Source: Insolitispirillum peregrinum (lineage in GTDB: Bacteria > Pseudomonadota > Alphaproteobacteria > Rhodospirillales > Rhodospirillaceae). Taken from it: a stretch of DNA of 40,989 bases. A program made the position numbers and the translations under genes. The notes beneath the pieces were generated by a model. That model saw nothing but the letters and a program-made list of their open reading frames with translations. It was not told the DNA's origin and searched no databases. Positions 25,517-34,088 of this stretch are shown piece by piece. The DNA is taken from assembly GCF_042665255.1 (NCBI RefSeq), contig NZ_JBHTCD010000040.1; one strand, written 5' to 3'. How positions within the stretch are numbered: the stretch's first letter is position 1; the number at the start of each line of letters is the position of its first letter.

Positions 25517-26194
25517 ATGGATGAGACAGGAATGTCGGAAGAAAATAACGAAGACGGCCAAGGCTCCGGCAACAAGCGCCGCCGCCCTATCGACATTGTG
25601 ATCGCCGAAAAGAACCCGTTGCTGATGAGCAGCCTGATCAAGCTGTTTGCTGGCGATGACCGTTTCGCTCTGGTGGCAACCACCCCTGACGGGGAACGTT
25701 TCATTTCAGCCGTCGAGCGGCTGACCTTTGATGTCGCCATCATCGGCTGGGAAATGCCCTATATGGATGGTCGTGGCGTGTTGCAGGCCCTGCAAGGGCG
25801 CTCGGCGGCTCCGCGGGTGATCGTCTATACCGGCAGTGCCAGCCCGGAAATCCCGCGCGTTGCCATGTCACTGGGCGCCGCCGGGTTCTGTTCCAAGTCT
25901 GATCCGCCGGCGCAATTGCTGGAAACGGTGGCTGCGGTGGCCGATGGGCGGATGATGTTCCCGTTCGTTGATGTCAGCCAGCTGGCCAATGATCCGTTCT
26001 CGGGGCTGACTCCGCGTGAACGGGAACTGCTGGCGGCGCTGGCCAGTGGCCTGACCAACGCCCAGATTGCGGGAAAGCTGGATATCTCCCTGAACACGGT
26101 CAAGTTCCACCTGAAAAACCTGTATGACAAGTTGGGTGTGTCGAACCGTGCGCAGGCTGTGGCCCACTACCTGAAAGGGCGGGAAGGGCGATGA
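25517..26194 (+). CDS. LuxR-type regulator with non-phosphorylatable receiver
   Basis: A 225-residue regulator with a receiver-like domain and a LuxR helix-turn-helix (LTPRERELLAALASGLTNAQIAGKLDI, then NTVKFHLKNLYDKLGVSNRAQAV). The receiver keeps the fold and the Lys in GFCSKSDP, but the phospho-acceptor position reads Gly in DVAIIGWEMPYMDG, where the family has DVVLLD. The acidic pocket is AEKNP rather than ADDHP. Phosphorylation is therefore unlikely. It may be regulated by ligand, partner or dimerisation, or be constitutively active. The ATG at 25517 is one of several possible starts (TTG 25502, ATG 25532); none has an ideal ribosome site. A strong terminator follows. Confidence 0.88.
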   Translation: MDETGMSEENNEDGQGSGNKRRRPIDIVIAEKNPLLMSSLIKLFAGDDRFALVATTPDGERFISAVERLTFDVAIIGWEMPYMDGRGVLQALQGRSAAPRVIVYTGSASPEIPRVAMSLGAAGFCSKSDPPAQLLETVAAVADGRMMFPFVDVSQLANDPFSGLTPRERELLAALASGLTNAQIAGKLDISLNTVKFHLKNLYDKLGVSNRAQAVAHYLKGREGR

Positions 26195-26200
26195 TGTCGG

Positions 26201-26231
26201 GCGGAAAAGGGACCTCACTGCCCTTTTCCGC
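26201..26231 (+). terminator. Rho-independent terminator of the LuxR-type gene
   Basis: GCGGAAAAGGG (26201-26211) pairs perfectly with CCCTTTTCCGC (26221-26231) around a 9-base loop, and a TGTTTTTT run follows. It separates the regulator from the carbon-metabolism operon. Confidence 0.92.
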
Positions 26232-26328
26232 TGTTTTTTGGCGGGGTTGGCGAGCCTTTTGCTTTTCATCCCGGCCACAGTGCGCTATCACCCGCCCACT
26301 TTTGCGACAGTCATAAAGGGATGCGGTG

Positions 26329-27426
26329 ATGCCGTGGTCGATGGACCCCTACGGGCTTTTCCATAGCGACGCTTCGAATGCGGCTCCGGCTGTCGGTGAG
26401 GCTGGCAAGACTGGCGCGTCCCGCCGCCCGCGGGCGCCGCTGTTCACCTATGGCCTGCGTACCATCACCGAAGCCGCTGCCCGCGCCGCCTCTGCCGGGA
26501 TCGAGCAGGGCGACAAGGAACAAAGCGACCGCGCCGCCACCGCTGCCATGCGGGCCGAGCTGGATTGCCTGCCGATCAACGGGATGGTGGTTCTGGGCGA
26601 AGGCAACCGCGAACAGGGTCAAAGCCTGTATGTCGGCGAGCAGATCGGTGATCCATCGGCACCGGTGCAGTTTGATATTGCGGTCGATCCGGTCGAAGGC
26701 ACCAGCTATGTCGCCAGCGGTATGACCAATGCGCTGGCGGTGATCGCGCTGGCTCCGCGCGGGGCAATGTTGCAGCCCGGCCCGTGTTTTTACATGGAAA
26801 AATTTGTCGGGCCGCCGCAGGTCAAGGGCAGGATTGACCCGCAGGCACCGGTGGCTGACAAACTGGCAACCGTGGCACGGGAAACCGGCAAGGCGGTGTC
26901 CGACCTGACGGTGTTCGTGCTTGAAAAGCCGCGCCACCGTGATCTGGTGCAGGAGATTTATGCCGCCGGGGCCAAGGTGTTGCTCTATCCGGCAGGCGAC
27001 ATTGCCGGGGCGCTGATGGCAGCGATCCCGGATTCCGGTGTGGACTGCCTGATGGGCACCGGCGGCACCCCCGAAGGCATCATGACCGCCTGCGCCATCC
27101 GCGCGTTGGGCGGCGAGTTCATGGGACGGATGAATCCCCAGCTCAACAGCGAGCGTCTGGCGGTCAAGGCGGCGGGGATTTCCACCGCCGACTGGCTGCC
27201 CTGCGAGACGCTGGTGACCTCGGACAAGGTGTTCTTTTGTGCCACCGGCATCACCACCGGCTTGCTGCTGCAAGGTGTGGAGCGGCAAGGGGGCAGCAGT
27301 GTCCGCACGCAGACCCTGATGATTTGCGGTCAGTCGGCCGAGCGCCAGATCCTGACCACCTATCATCGCAGCCGTCCCCTCGGCGTTCCGCCGGGCGCTG
27401 ATGCCGCCAGCCACAGCCGGGCCTGA
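26329..27426 (+). CDS. glpX: Class II fructose-1,6-bisphosphatase (GlpX type)
   Basis: It hydrolyses fructose-1,6-bisphosphate (and often sedoheptulose-1,7-bisphosphate) to the monophosphate. The 365-residue protein has the GlpX motifs VVLGEGNREQGQSLYVGEQIG, DIAVDPVEGTSYVASGMTNALAV (metal-binding DPxEGT) and the MGTGGTPEGIMTACAIRALGGEF phosphate-binding loop. The ATG at 26329 has AAAGGGA seven bases upstream. It is the first gene of a run with phosphoribulokinase (14 bases downstream), transketolase, aldolase and epimerase, a set equivalent to cbbF-P-T-A-E of the Calvin cycle. An extra 30 or so N-terminal residues (Asp/Ala-rich) precede the usual family start. Confidence 0.93.
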   Translation: MPWSMDPYGLFHSDASNAAPAVGEAGKTGASRRPRAPLFTYGLRTITEAAARAASAGIEQGDKEQSDRAATAAMRAELDCLPINGMVVLGEGNREQGQSLYVGEQIGDPSAPVQFDIAVDPVEGTSYVASGMTNALAVIALAPRGAMLQPGPCFYMEKFVGPPQVKGRIDPQAPVADKLATVARETGKAVSDLTVFVLEKPRHRDLVQEIYAAGAKVLLYPAGDIAGALMAAIPDSGVDCLMGTGGTPEGIMTACAIRALGGEFMGRMNPQLNSERLAVKAAGISTADWLPCETLVTSDKVFFCATGITTGLLLQGVERQGGSSVRTQTLMICGQSAERQILTTYHRSRPLGVPPGADAASHSRA

Positions 27427-27440
27427 GCGGGGAGAGCGCC

Positions 27441-28403
27441 ATGCCAAAGAACCGCAAGCTTAACCGTCCGGTGATTTTGGGGATTGTCGGCGACTCTGGT
27501 GCCGGTAAGACCACTCTGGCGCAGGGGATTGCCTCGATCCTCGGGCCGTCGCGGGTGACGATGATCTGCACCGACGACTATCACCGCTATTCCCGTGAGG
27601 AACGGGCCCTCAGCGGCGTCTCGGCGCTGGACCCCAAGGGCAACTACATGGACATCATGGAGCAGCACATCCAGTTGCTGCGCGCCGGGCGTCCGATCCT
27701 GAAGCCGGTCTATAACCATACCAACGGCACGCTCGATGCCCCGGAATATGTCGAGCCGGGCGAATACATGATCGTCGAGGGCCTGCTGGGCTATTCCACG
27801 CGCGCCATGCGGGACTGCTATGACGTCAAGCTGTACCTCGAACCGCAGGAAGAACTGCGGGCGGCGTGGAAAATGCAACGCGACGTCAGCAAGCGCGGTT
27901 ACACCGCCGATGAGGTGCGCCGCCAAATCGAAAAGCGGTTGCGTGATGGTATTACCTTTATCCGTCCGCAACGAACCTTTGCCGATCTGGTGCTGTCTTT
28001 TCGCCATCCTGTGGTGTCGTCTCTGGGCGAGCCCGAGGAAGACGACAAGGATACTGCCTCTTACCTGAATGCCCGCCATACGCTGCGCCCGACCCTGCCG
28101 CATCCCGACCTGACGCCGATTGTCGAAGGGTCAAAAAACGGTATCCGGCTGGAGCTTGCTCGTGATATTGACGGCAAGCCCGTCGACGTCCTGGAGATCG
28201 AAGGTGACGTGGATGACAAGCGGGCAAAGGCAATGGAGGATCTGTTGTGGAACCTGATTCCCGAAGCGAACCACTTGCGGTCCAACCTTGGGCAGTATAT
28301 GGACGCCAGTCAGGAAACCCGCATGTCGCACCCGCTGGCCCTGTCGCAGTTGTTGATCACCTATCATCTGGTGAAGGCTGCCATGGGTCATTATGCCATT
28401 TAA
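27441..28403 (+). CDS. Phosphoribulokinase
   Basis: It phosphorylates ribulose-5-phosphate to ribulose-1,5-bisphosphate, the RubisCO substrate. The 320-residue protein has the P-loop GDSGAGKTT at residues 17-25, the ICTDDYHRYSREER segment, and the LDPKGNYMDIMEQHIQLL and KPVYNHTNGTLDAPEY runs of the ribulose-phosphate site. The IVEGLLGYSTRAMRDCYDVKLYL strand and the RDGITFIRPQRTFADLVL region follow. Length and motifs resemble the cyanobacterial/plant-type group more than the roughly 290-residue proteobacterial class I form. It is translated from ATG 27441 with GGGGAGAG upstream and lies within the cbb-like operon. RubisCO is not in this window. Confidence 0.88.
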   Translation: MPKNRKLNRPVILGIVGDSGAGKTTLAQGIASILGPSRVTMICTDDYHRYSREERALSGVSALDPKGNYMDIMEQHIQLLRAGRPILKPVYNHTNGTLDAPEYVEPGEYMIVEGLLGYSTRAMRDCYDVKLYLEPQEELRAAWKMQRDVSKRGYTADEVRRQIEKRLRDGITFIRPQRTFADLVLSFRHPVVSSLGEPEEDDKDTASYLNARHTLRPTLPHPDLTPIVEGSKNGIRLELARDIDGKPVDVLEIEGDVDDKRAKAMEDLLWNLIPEANHLRSNLGQYMDASQETRMSHPLALSQLLITYHLVKAAMGHYAI

Positions 28404-28452
28404 CACACCCAGTCCCATCCAACTGATGCCGAGTGAGCCGGGAACATTGACC

Positions 28453-30447
28453 ATGACTTCTGAAACCGTAAGCCACGCCCAACTTGCCAATGCCATTCGC
28501 TTTCTGTCCGCTGATGCCGTGCAAAAGGCGAATTCCGGCCATCCGGGGATGCCGCTGGGCATGGCCGACGTGGCAGCGGTGCTGTTCACCCGCTTCATGA
28601 AGTTCGACGCCGACCAGCCGCGCTGGCCGGACCGCGACCGCTTTGTGCTGTCGGCGGGTCACGGCTCGATGCTGCTGTACTCGCTGGGCTACCTGCTGGG
28701 CTATCGCGATGTGACCCGCGAAGAGCTGGAAAACTTCCGCCAGCTGGGCCACGTCACCGCCGGGCACCCGGAATTCGGCCACATCCAGATGGCCGACACC
28801 ACCACCGGCCCGCTGGGGCAGGGCATCACCAACGCGGTTGGCATGGCGCTGGCCGAAAAGATGCTGGCCGCCCGTTTCGGTGGCGAGGTGGTTGACCACT
28901 TCACCTATGTGATCGCCGGTGACGGCTGCCTGATGGAAGGCGTGTCGCAGGAAGCGATCTCGCTGGCGGGTCACTGGAAGCTGAACAAGCTGGTCCTGCT
29001 GTGGGACGACAACGAAATCTGCATCGACGGCAAGGTGTCGCTGGCCCAGAGCGATGACCAGATCCTGCGCTTCCAGGCGTCGGGCTGGAACACCATCGCC
29101 ATCGACGGCCACGACCCGGTGGCGATTGCGGCAGCGCTGGAACAGGCCCGCAGCAGCGACAAGCCGACCATGATCGCCTGCAAGACCACCATCGGCAAGG
29201 GTGCCCCGACCCTGGCCGGTTCGGAAAAGACCCACGGCGCGCCGCTGGGCGACAAGGAACTGGCCGGTATGCGCGACGCGCTGGGCTGGCCCTATGCGCC
29301 GTTCGAGGTTCCCGACGACATTCTGTCGGTCTGGCGTGCCGCTGGCACCCGTGGCAGCGCCGAGCGTCTGCAGTGGGAAAAGCGCGTCGATGCCCTGCCC
29401 GCCGATGCCAAGGTGACCTTCGTCACTTCGCTGCAGGGGCGTATCCCCGAAGCCACCGACGCCGCCATTGATGCCTTCAAGCAGAAGATGGCCGCAGACA
29501 CCCCGAAGGTTGCCACCCGCAAGGCCAGCCAGATGGTGCTGGAAGCGGTTGTCCCGACCATTCCGCAGATCGTTGGCGGGTCTGCTGACCTGACCCATTC
29601 CAACCTGACCATCACCAAGGACATGAAGTCGGTCCTGCCGACCGATTTCACCGGCAACTACATCCACTATGGCGTGCGCGAGCACGGCATGGGCTCGATC
29701 ATGAACGGCATCGCCCTGCACGGCGGTCTGATCCCCTACGGCGGCACCTTCATGGTGTTCTCGGACTACTGCCGTCCGTCGATCCGCATGAGCGCCCTGA
29801 TGGAGCAGCGGGTGATCTATGTGATGACCCATGACTCGATCGGTCTGGGCGAAGACGGCCCGACCCACCAGCCGGTGGAACATCTGGCCTCGCTGCGCGC
29901 CATGCCGAACCTGCGTGTGTTCCGCCCGGCTGACCCGATCGAAACCGCCGAATGCTGGCAGTTGGCCCTGCAGTGGACCCGTGGCCCGTCGTTCCTGGCC
30001 CTCAGCCGCCAGAACCTGCCGACCGTCCGCACCTACACCAGGGAAAACCTCTGCCAGCTGGGCGGCTATGTGCTGTCCGAGCCGGAAGACGGCAAGCGTG
30101 ACGTCACCATTCTGGCCTCGGGGTCCGAGGTCGAACTGGCCCTGAAGTCGCAGGTTCTGCTGAACGCTGTCGGCATCAAGGCCGCGGTGGTGTCGATGCC
30201 CTGCTGGGAGCTGTTCGATGCCCAGCCGACCACCTACCGCAAGGCGGTGCTGGGCGATGGCCTGCGCATTGCCGTCGAAGCCGGTTCGACCTTTGGCTGG
30301 GAACGCTATGTCGGTCTGGACGGCGCGATTGTCGGCATGACCTCGTTCGGTGCCTCGGGCCCGGCGGATCAACTGTACAAGCATTTTGGCATCACTGCCG
30401 AAGCGGTCGCTGATATTGCAGTGGCGCGCCTGAAGCAAAACGCCTAA
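28453..30447 (+). CDS. tkt: Transketolase
   Basis: It moves two-carbon units between sugar phosphates using thiamine diphosphate. The 664-residue protein has GHPGMPLGMAD near the start, the TPP/metal-binding segment GDGCLMEGVSQEAISLAGHWKLNKLVLLWDDN, the catalytic Glu in HYGVREHGMGSIMNGIALHGG, and the GPTHQPVEHLASLRAMPN and GSEVELAL segments. The length is typical of bacterial Tkt. The start at ATG 28453 (MTSETVSHAQLANAIR) fits the family; an ATG at 28393 would overlap the kinase end and has no site. It is the third gene of the cbb-like run, 49 bases after the kinase and 86 before the aldolase. Confidence 0.96.
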   Translation: MTSETVSHAQLANAIRFLSADAVQKANSGHPGMPLGMADVAAVLFTRFMKFDADQPRWPDRDRFVLSAGHGSMLLYSLGYLLGYRDVTREELENFRQLGHVTAGHPEFGHIQMADTTTGPLGQGITNAVGMALAEKMLAARFGGEVVDHFTYVIAGDGCLMEGVSQEAISLAGHWKLNKLVLLWDDNEICIDGKVSLAQSDDQILRFQASGWNTIAIDGHDPVAIAAALEQARSSDKPTMIACKTTIGKGAPTLAGSEKTHGAPLGDKELAGMRDALGWPYAPFEVPDDILSVWRAAGTRGSAERLQWEKRVDALPADAKVTFVTSLQGRIPEATDAAIDAFKQKMAADTPKVATRKASQMVLEAVVPTIPQIVGGSADLTHSNLTITKDMKSVLPTDFTGNYIHYGVREHGMGSIMNGIALHGGLIPYGGTFMVFSDYCRPSIRMSALMEQRVIYVMTHDSIGLGEDGPTHQPVEHLASLRAMPNLRVFRPADPIETAECWQLALQWTRGPSFLALSRQNLPTVRTYTRENLCQLGGYVLSEPEDGKRDVTILASGSEVELALKSQVLLNAVGIKAAVVSMPCWELFDAQPTTYRKAVLGDGLRIAVEAGSTFGWERYVGLDGAIVGMTSFGASGPADQLYKHFGITAEAVADIAVARLKQNA

Positions 30448-30533
30448 AAGATACTTGGCCACAGGCCCTGCCCGAAAAGGTGGGGTCCGTGGCGCTTCCC
30501 TGATAATTCCAGACGCCCTTGGAGTACAGCATT

Positions 30534-31598
30534 ATGGCCGTTATTACCCTGCGCCAGCTCCTCGACCACGCCGCCGAGTACAGCTATGGCATGCCCGCGT
30601 TCAATGTGAACAACATGGAACAGGTGCTGGCCATCATGAACGCTGCCCGCAAGACCGATGCTCCGGTGATCCTGCAGGCCAGCCGTGGCGCCCGCAAGTA
30701 CGCTGGCGACATCATGATCAAGCACATGATCCTGGCGGTCAGCGAAATGTACCCGGAAATCCCGGTGTGTATGCACCAGGACCACGGCAATTCGCCCTCC
30801 ACCTGCGCCTCGGCGGTGATGAGCGGTTTCACCTCGGTGATGATGGACGGTTCGCTGGAAGCCGACGCCAAGACCCCGGCCTCCTACGACTACAACGTCG
30901 ATGTGACCGCCAAGGTGGTCGAAATGTCGCACATGGTCGGCGTGTCGGTCGAAGGTGAACTGGGCTGCCTCGGCTCGCTGGAAACCGGGCAGGGCGACAA
31001 GGAAGACGGTCACGGCTTCGAAGGCACTCTCGACCACTCCCAGCTGCTGACCGACCCGGATCAGGCCGCCGACTTCGTGGCCCGCACCAAGGTTGACGCG
31101 CTGGCCGTTGCCATCGGCACCAGCCACGGCGCCTACAAGTTCACCCGCAAGCCGACCGGCGACATTCTGGCGATGAACGTCGTCAAGGCGATCCATGCCC
31201 GTCTGCCGAACACCCATCTGGTGATGCACGGCTCCTCGTCGGTGCCGCAGGACCTGCAGGACATCATCAACAAGTTCGGTGGCGAAATGCCGCAGACCTA
31301 CGGCGTGCCGCTGGAAGAAATCGAAGAAGGCATCAAGTACGGCGTGCGCAAGATCAACATCGACACCGACAACCGCATGGCGATCACCGGTGCGATCCGT
31401 CAGATCTTCGCCGAAAAGCCGGGTGAGTTCGACCCGCGTTCGTACCTGAAGCCGGCGATGGCGGCGATGGAAAAGGTCTGTATCGACCGCTTTGAACGCT
31501 TTGGCGCTGCTGGCAAGGCCAGCAAGATCAAGGCGCTGCCGCTGGATGCGATGGCTGCGGCCTACGCCAGCGGCTCGCTGGACCCCAAGGTTCAGTAA
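30534..31598 (+). CDS. Class II fructose-bisphosphate aldolase
   Basis: A zinc-dependent aldolase that makes fructose-1,6-bisphosphate (and sedoheptulose bisphosphate in the Calvin cycle). The 354-residue protein has the catalytic and metal segments: HQDHGNS around residue 83, VEGELGCLGSLETG, the zinc His in AIGTSHGAYKF and VMHGSSSVP, and NIDTDNRMA for phosphate binding. It belongs to the CbbA/class IIB-like group with the long C-terminus. The ATG at 30534 follows TTGGAG. The gene is transcribed with glpX, the kinase and transketolase, and is closed by the terminator at 31615-31648. Confidence 0.96.
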   Translation: MAVITLRQLLDHAAEYSYGMPAFNVNNMEQVLAIMNAARKTDAPVILQASRGARKYAGDIMIKHMILAVSEMYPEIPVCMHQDHGNSPSTCASAVMSGFTSVMMDGSLEADAKTPASYDYNVDVTAKVVEMSHMVGVSVEGELGCLGSLETGQGDKEDGHGFEGTLDHSQLLTDPDQAADFVARTKVDALAVAIGTSHGAYKFTRKPTGDILAMNVVKAIHARLPNTHLVMHGSSSVPQDLQDIINKFGGEMPQTYGVPLEEIEEGIKYGVRKINIDTDNRMAITGAIRQIFAEKPGEFDPRSYLKPAMAAMEKVCIDRFERFGAAGKASKIKALPLDAMAAAYASGSLDPKVQ

Positions 31599-31614
31599 GG
31601 CGTTGTAAAACAGG

Positions 31615-31648
31615 AACAGGCCGCTGGTGGAATATCCGGCGGCCTGTT
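31615..31648 (+). terminator. Rho-independent terminator after the aldolase gene
   Basis: AACAGGCCGC (31615-31624) pairs with GCGGCCTGTT (31639-31648), extended inward by further G-C pairs, and is followed by a T-run. It marks the end of the four-gene glpX-kinase-tkt-aldolase unit. Confidence 0.88.
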
Positions 31649-31673
31649 TTTGTTCCGAGGTGATGAGGCCCCG

Positions 31674-31713
31674 AACCCCCATTTTTCTGATATTCAAAGA
31701 AAAAATGGGGGTT
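31674..31713 (+). terminator. Second hairpin upstream of rpe
   Basis: AACCCCCATTTTT (31674-31686) pairs perfectly with AAAAATGGGGGTT (31701-31713). A further GGGGGC/GCCCCC stem follows at about 31715-31730. It may be a backup terminator or the insulator in front of rpe; the intergenic spacing suggests that rpe has its own promoter. Confidence 0.6.
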
Positions 31714-31823
31714 TGGGGGCATTGGCCCCCATGCGGGTGCGGGCGGCAGCCTGCCTGTCTCTTTACACGGTGGGGTCAGGCCCACGTTTCAACTGTTGCT
31801 CTGGACAAACGGGAGCCCCCCTT

Positions 31824-32468
31824 ATGAGCACTCTGATTGCCCCGTCGATCCTGTCGGCGGACTTTGCCCGGCTGGGTGAGGAAGTGCGCGCCATTGATGC
31901 CGCTGGCGCTGACTGGATTCATATCGACGTGATGGATGGCCACTTTGTGCCAAACATCACCATTGGTCCGGCGGTGGTCAAGGCGCTGCGCCCGCATTCG
32001 CAAAAGGTGTTTGACGTTCACCTGATGATTGATCCGGTCGATTGCTATCTGGCGGACTTCGCCAATGCCGGTGCGGACATCATCACCGTCCATGCCGAAG
32101 CGGGCAAGCATCTGGACCGCACCCTGCAGGTGGTGCGCAGCCTGGGCAAGAAGGCCGGCGTGTCGCTGAACCCGGCCACCCCGGAAGGCGTGATCGAGTA
32201 CGTGCTGGACAAGATCGACATGGTGCTGGTGATGTCGGTGAACCCCGGCTTTGGCGGCCAGAGCTTCCTCCATTCGCAGGTGGAGAAAATCCGCCGCATC
32301 AAGGCGATGATCGGCGCGCGTCCGATTGACATTCAGGTTGATGGTGGCGTGAACGCCGAAACGGCCAAACTGTGCCGCGATGCCGGGGCGACGGTGCTGG
32401 TGGCGGGCAGTGCGGCGTTCAAGGGCGGCCCGGATCACTATGCAGCCAACATTGCTGCGCTGCGGTAA
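31824..32468 (+). CDS. rpe: Ribulose-phosphate 3-epimerase
   Basis: It interconverts ribulose-5-phosphate and xylulose-5-phosphate. The 214-residue TIM-barrel protein has the metal and active-site segments IAPSILSADFARLGEE, IHIDVMDGHFVPNITIGP, FDVHLMID, MVLVMSVNPGFGGQSF and IQVDGGVNAETA. The length is usual. The ATG at 31824 has GGGAG ten bases upstream. It completes the pentose-phosphate set with the preceding genes but is separated from them by two hairpins, so it is probably a separate transcript. Confidence 0.96.
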   Translation: MSTLIAPSILSADFARLGEEVRAIDAAGADWIHIDVMDGHFVPNITIGPAVVKALRPHSQKVFDVHLMIDPVDCYLADFANAGADIITVHAEAGKHLDRTLQVVRSLGKKAGVSLNPATPEGVIEYVLDKIDMVLVMSVNPGFGGQSFLHSQVEKIRRIKAMIGARPIDIQVDGGVNAETAKLCRDAGATVLVAGSAAFKGGPDHYAANIAALR

Positions 32469-32661
32469 TCACCCGCTGTGACGGTGCAGGGGATGTGCGC
32501 GCCCTGAGGTTAACAAGGGGCATTGTGACATCTCCTTTCCGGTTTGTGACAGGGAAATGGCGGCAACGGGGGCAATCCTGTTGCCGCTATTTTTGTTAAA
32601 TCATTGTTTTTACTGTTAAAAAAATGTGACGGCTTGTCAGAAAAATGCCTCGCGGCTGTCA

Positions 32662-32690
32662 CTGTCATCAAACTTTCATCATTCTGTCAC
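32662..32690 (+). promoter_or_regulatory. Pho box with three repeats upstream of pstS
   Basis: CTGTCAT (32662-32668), CTTTCAT (32673-32679) and CTGTCAC (32684-32690) are separated by 4-bp spacers, giving an 11-bp period. This is the expected pattern for PhoB binding (7-bp half-sites, 4-bp spacers). It lies about 130 bases before the pstS start and should activate the pst operon under phosphate limitation. A TACAGT at 32712-32717 is a possible -10. Confidence 0.88.
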
Positions 32691-32821
32691 AAGGGCGTCT
32701 CGGTCCGTCGCTACAGTGTGCCTCGCAACAAGCCGACAGGAAATGGACCTTCCTGACGCGCTTTACCGGAATTCACTGGACGCGCCCGGCCACAGGGTCG
32801 GCGCAACGATTGGAGGCCTCC

Positions 32822-33862
32822 GTGCTGAAGAAGACCCTCGCCCTTGCCGTGCTGGCGACCGTTGCCACCGCTGGCGCTGCCGAAGCCCGTGACACGATCC
32901 GTATCGTCGGTTCCTCGACCGTTTACCCGTTCGCCACTGTCGTTGCCGAAAACTTTGGCAAGTCGACCAGCTTCAAGACCCCTGTGATCGAGTCCACCGG
33001 TTCGGGCGGCGGCATCAAGTTGTTCTGCGCCGGCGTCGGCACCGAGCACCCGGACATCGTGAACGCCTCGCGTCGCATGAAGAAGTCGGAATTTGAAACC
33101 TGCGACAAGAACGGCGTCAAGGACATCGTCGAAGTCCGCGTCGGTTACGACGGGATCGTGATTGCCAATGCCAAGGCCGCCCCGGCGTTCGACGTGACCC
33201 GCGAGCAGCTGTTCATGGCGCTGGCCAAGGAAGTTCCGCAGGGCGACAAGTGGGTCGCCAACCCCTACAAGAAGTGGAGCGACATCAACCCGTCGCTGCC
33301 GAACGAAGAAATCGAAGTCCTCGGCCCGCCGCCGACCTCGGGTACCCGTGACGCCTTCACCGAACTGGTGATGGATGCCGCCTGCGAAAAGCTGCCGGCC
33401 GCCAAGGCCCTGAAGGACGCTGGCGACGACAAGACCCTGAAGCAGAAGTGCCAGTCGGTGCGCGAAGACGGCGCCTATATCGAAGCCGGTGAGAACGACA
33501 ACCTGATCGTTCAGAAGCTGGGTGCCAACCAGACCGCCGTCGGTATCTTTGGCTACTCGTTCCTCGAAGAAAACGCCGACAAGATCAAGGGTGCGAAGGT
33601 TGACGGCAAGGAGCCGACCTTCGACAACATCTCGTCGGGTGCCTACCCGGTGTCGCGTCCGCTGCAGTTCTATGTCAAGAAGGCCCACATCGGGACCATT
33701 CCGGGCATTCAGGAATACCTGAACGAATTCACTGCGGACAAGGCCTGGGGCCCGGAAGGCTATCTGGCTGACAAGGGTCTGATCCCGATGCCGGACGCCG
33801 AACGTGCCAAGTACAAGGAAGCCGCGACCAAGCTGAAGACGCTGACCGCTGGCGACCTGTAA
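32822..33862 (+). CDS. pstS: Phosphate ABC transporter substrate-binding protein PstS
   Basis: The periplasmic phosphate receptor of the Pst transporter. The 346-residue protein has a signal peptide (VLKKTLALAVLATVATAGAA, cleaved near EARDT), the site-forming IRIVGSSTVYPF, IESTGSGGGIKLFC and GPPPTSGTRDAFTEL. The GTG at 32822 has TTGGAGG directly upstream; an opening back to 32645 would translate the Pho-box region and was rejected. It is the first gene of the pst operon under the Pho box at 32662-32690, with a hairpin right after it. It is clearly related to the solitary paralog at 1275-2291. Confidence 0.96.
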   Translation: MLKKTLALAVLATVATAGAAEARDTIRIVGSSTVYPFATVVAENFGKSTSFKTPVIESTGSGGGIKLFCAGVGTEHPDIVNASRRMKKSEFETCDKNGVKDIVEVRVGYDGIVIANAKAAPAFDVTREQLFMALAKEVPQGDKWVANPYKKWSDINPSLPNEEIEVLGPPPTSGTRDAFTELVMDAACEKLPAAKALKDAGDDKTLKQKCQSVREDGAYIEAGENDNLIVQKLGANQTAVGIFGYSFLEENADKIKGAKVDGKEPTFDNISSGAYPVSRPLQFYVKKAHIGTIPGIQEYLNEFTADKAWGPEGYLADKGLIPMPDAERAKYKEAATKLKTLTAGDL

Positions 33863-33884
33863 GGTTTCCTGACCGTGTACCGGA

Positions 33885-33912
33885 CGGCGGGGAGCCTGCG
33901 GGCTTCCTGCCG
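33885..33912 (+). promoter_or_regulatory. Stable hairpin in the pstS-pstC gap
   Basis: The arm at 33885-33896 and the arm at 33901-33912 pair over 12 bp (two G-T pairs) with a C(TGCG)G tetraloop, 23 bases after the pstS stop and without a T-run. Such intercistronic stems usually protect the upstream message from 3' decay and explain higher yield of the binding protein than of the permeases; this role is inferred. Confidence 0.7.
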
Positions 33913-34088
33913 CTCTGGTGCGCCTGCTGATGACGTGGCGGGGGACCGGTGCAGGGAAAAGGAAAGGCTTTCCGTCGGCATCATGATGCGGTAGCAGAAG
34001 GCCGACATTCAGAACCCTTTTTTCCGCACTTTGTCTGTATCACCGTTCCGGCATGCCGGACGGGCCTTATCTGGGGAACGCGCAGTTC

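Noticed and set aside
24022..25743. 573-residue minus-strand frame over the diguanylate cyclase
   Set aside because: It is antisense to the PAS/GGDEF gene and spans into the next gene; it carries no domain signature.
28357..30462. 701-residue open frame antisense to transketolase
   Set aside because: It is a by-product of GC-rich codon bias; it has no recognisable domain or ribosome site, and the opposite strand encodes an unmistakable transketolase.
30444..31697. 417-residue minus-strand frame over the aldolase
   Set aside because: It is antisense to the aldolase gene, His/Gly/Arg-rich, and without family motifs.
32522..32560. Inverse TGTGACA motifs after rpe as an additional Pho box
   Set aside because: The two motifs are not in 11-bp register, and no minus-strand gene starts nearby.
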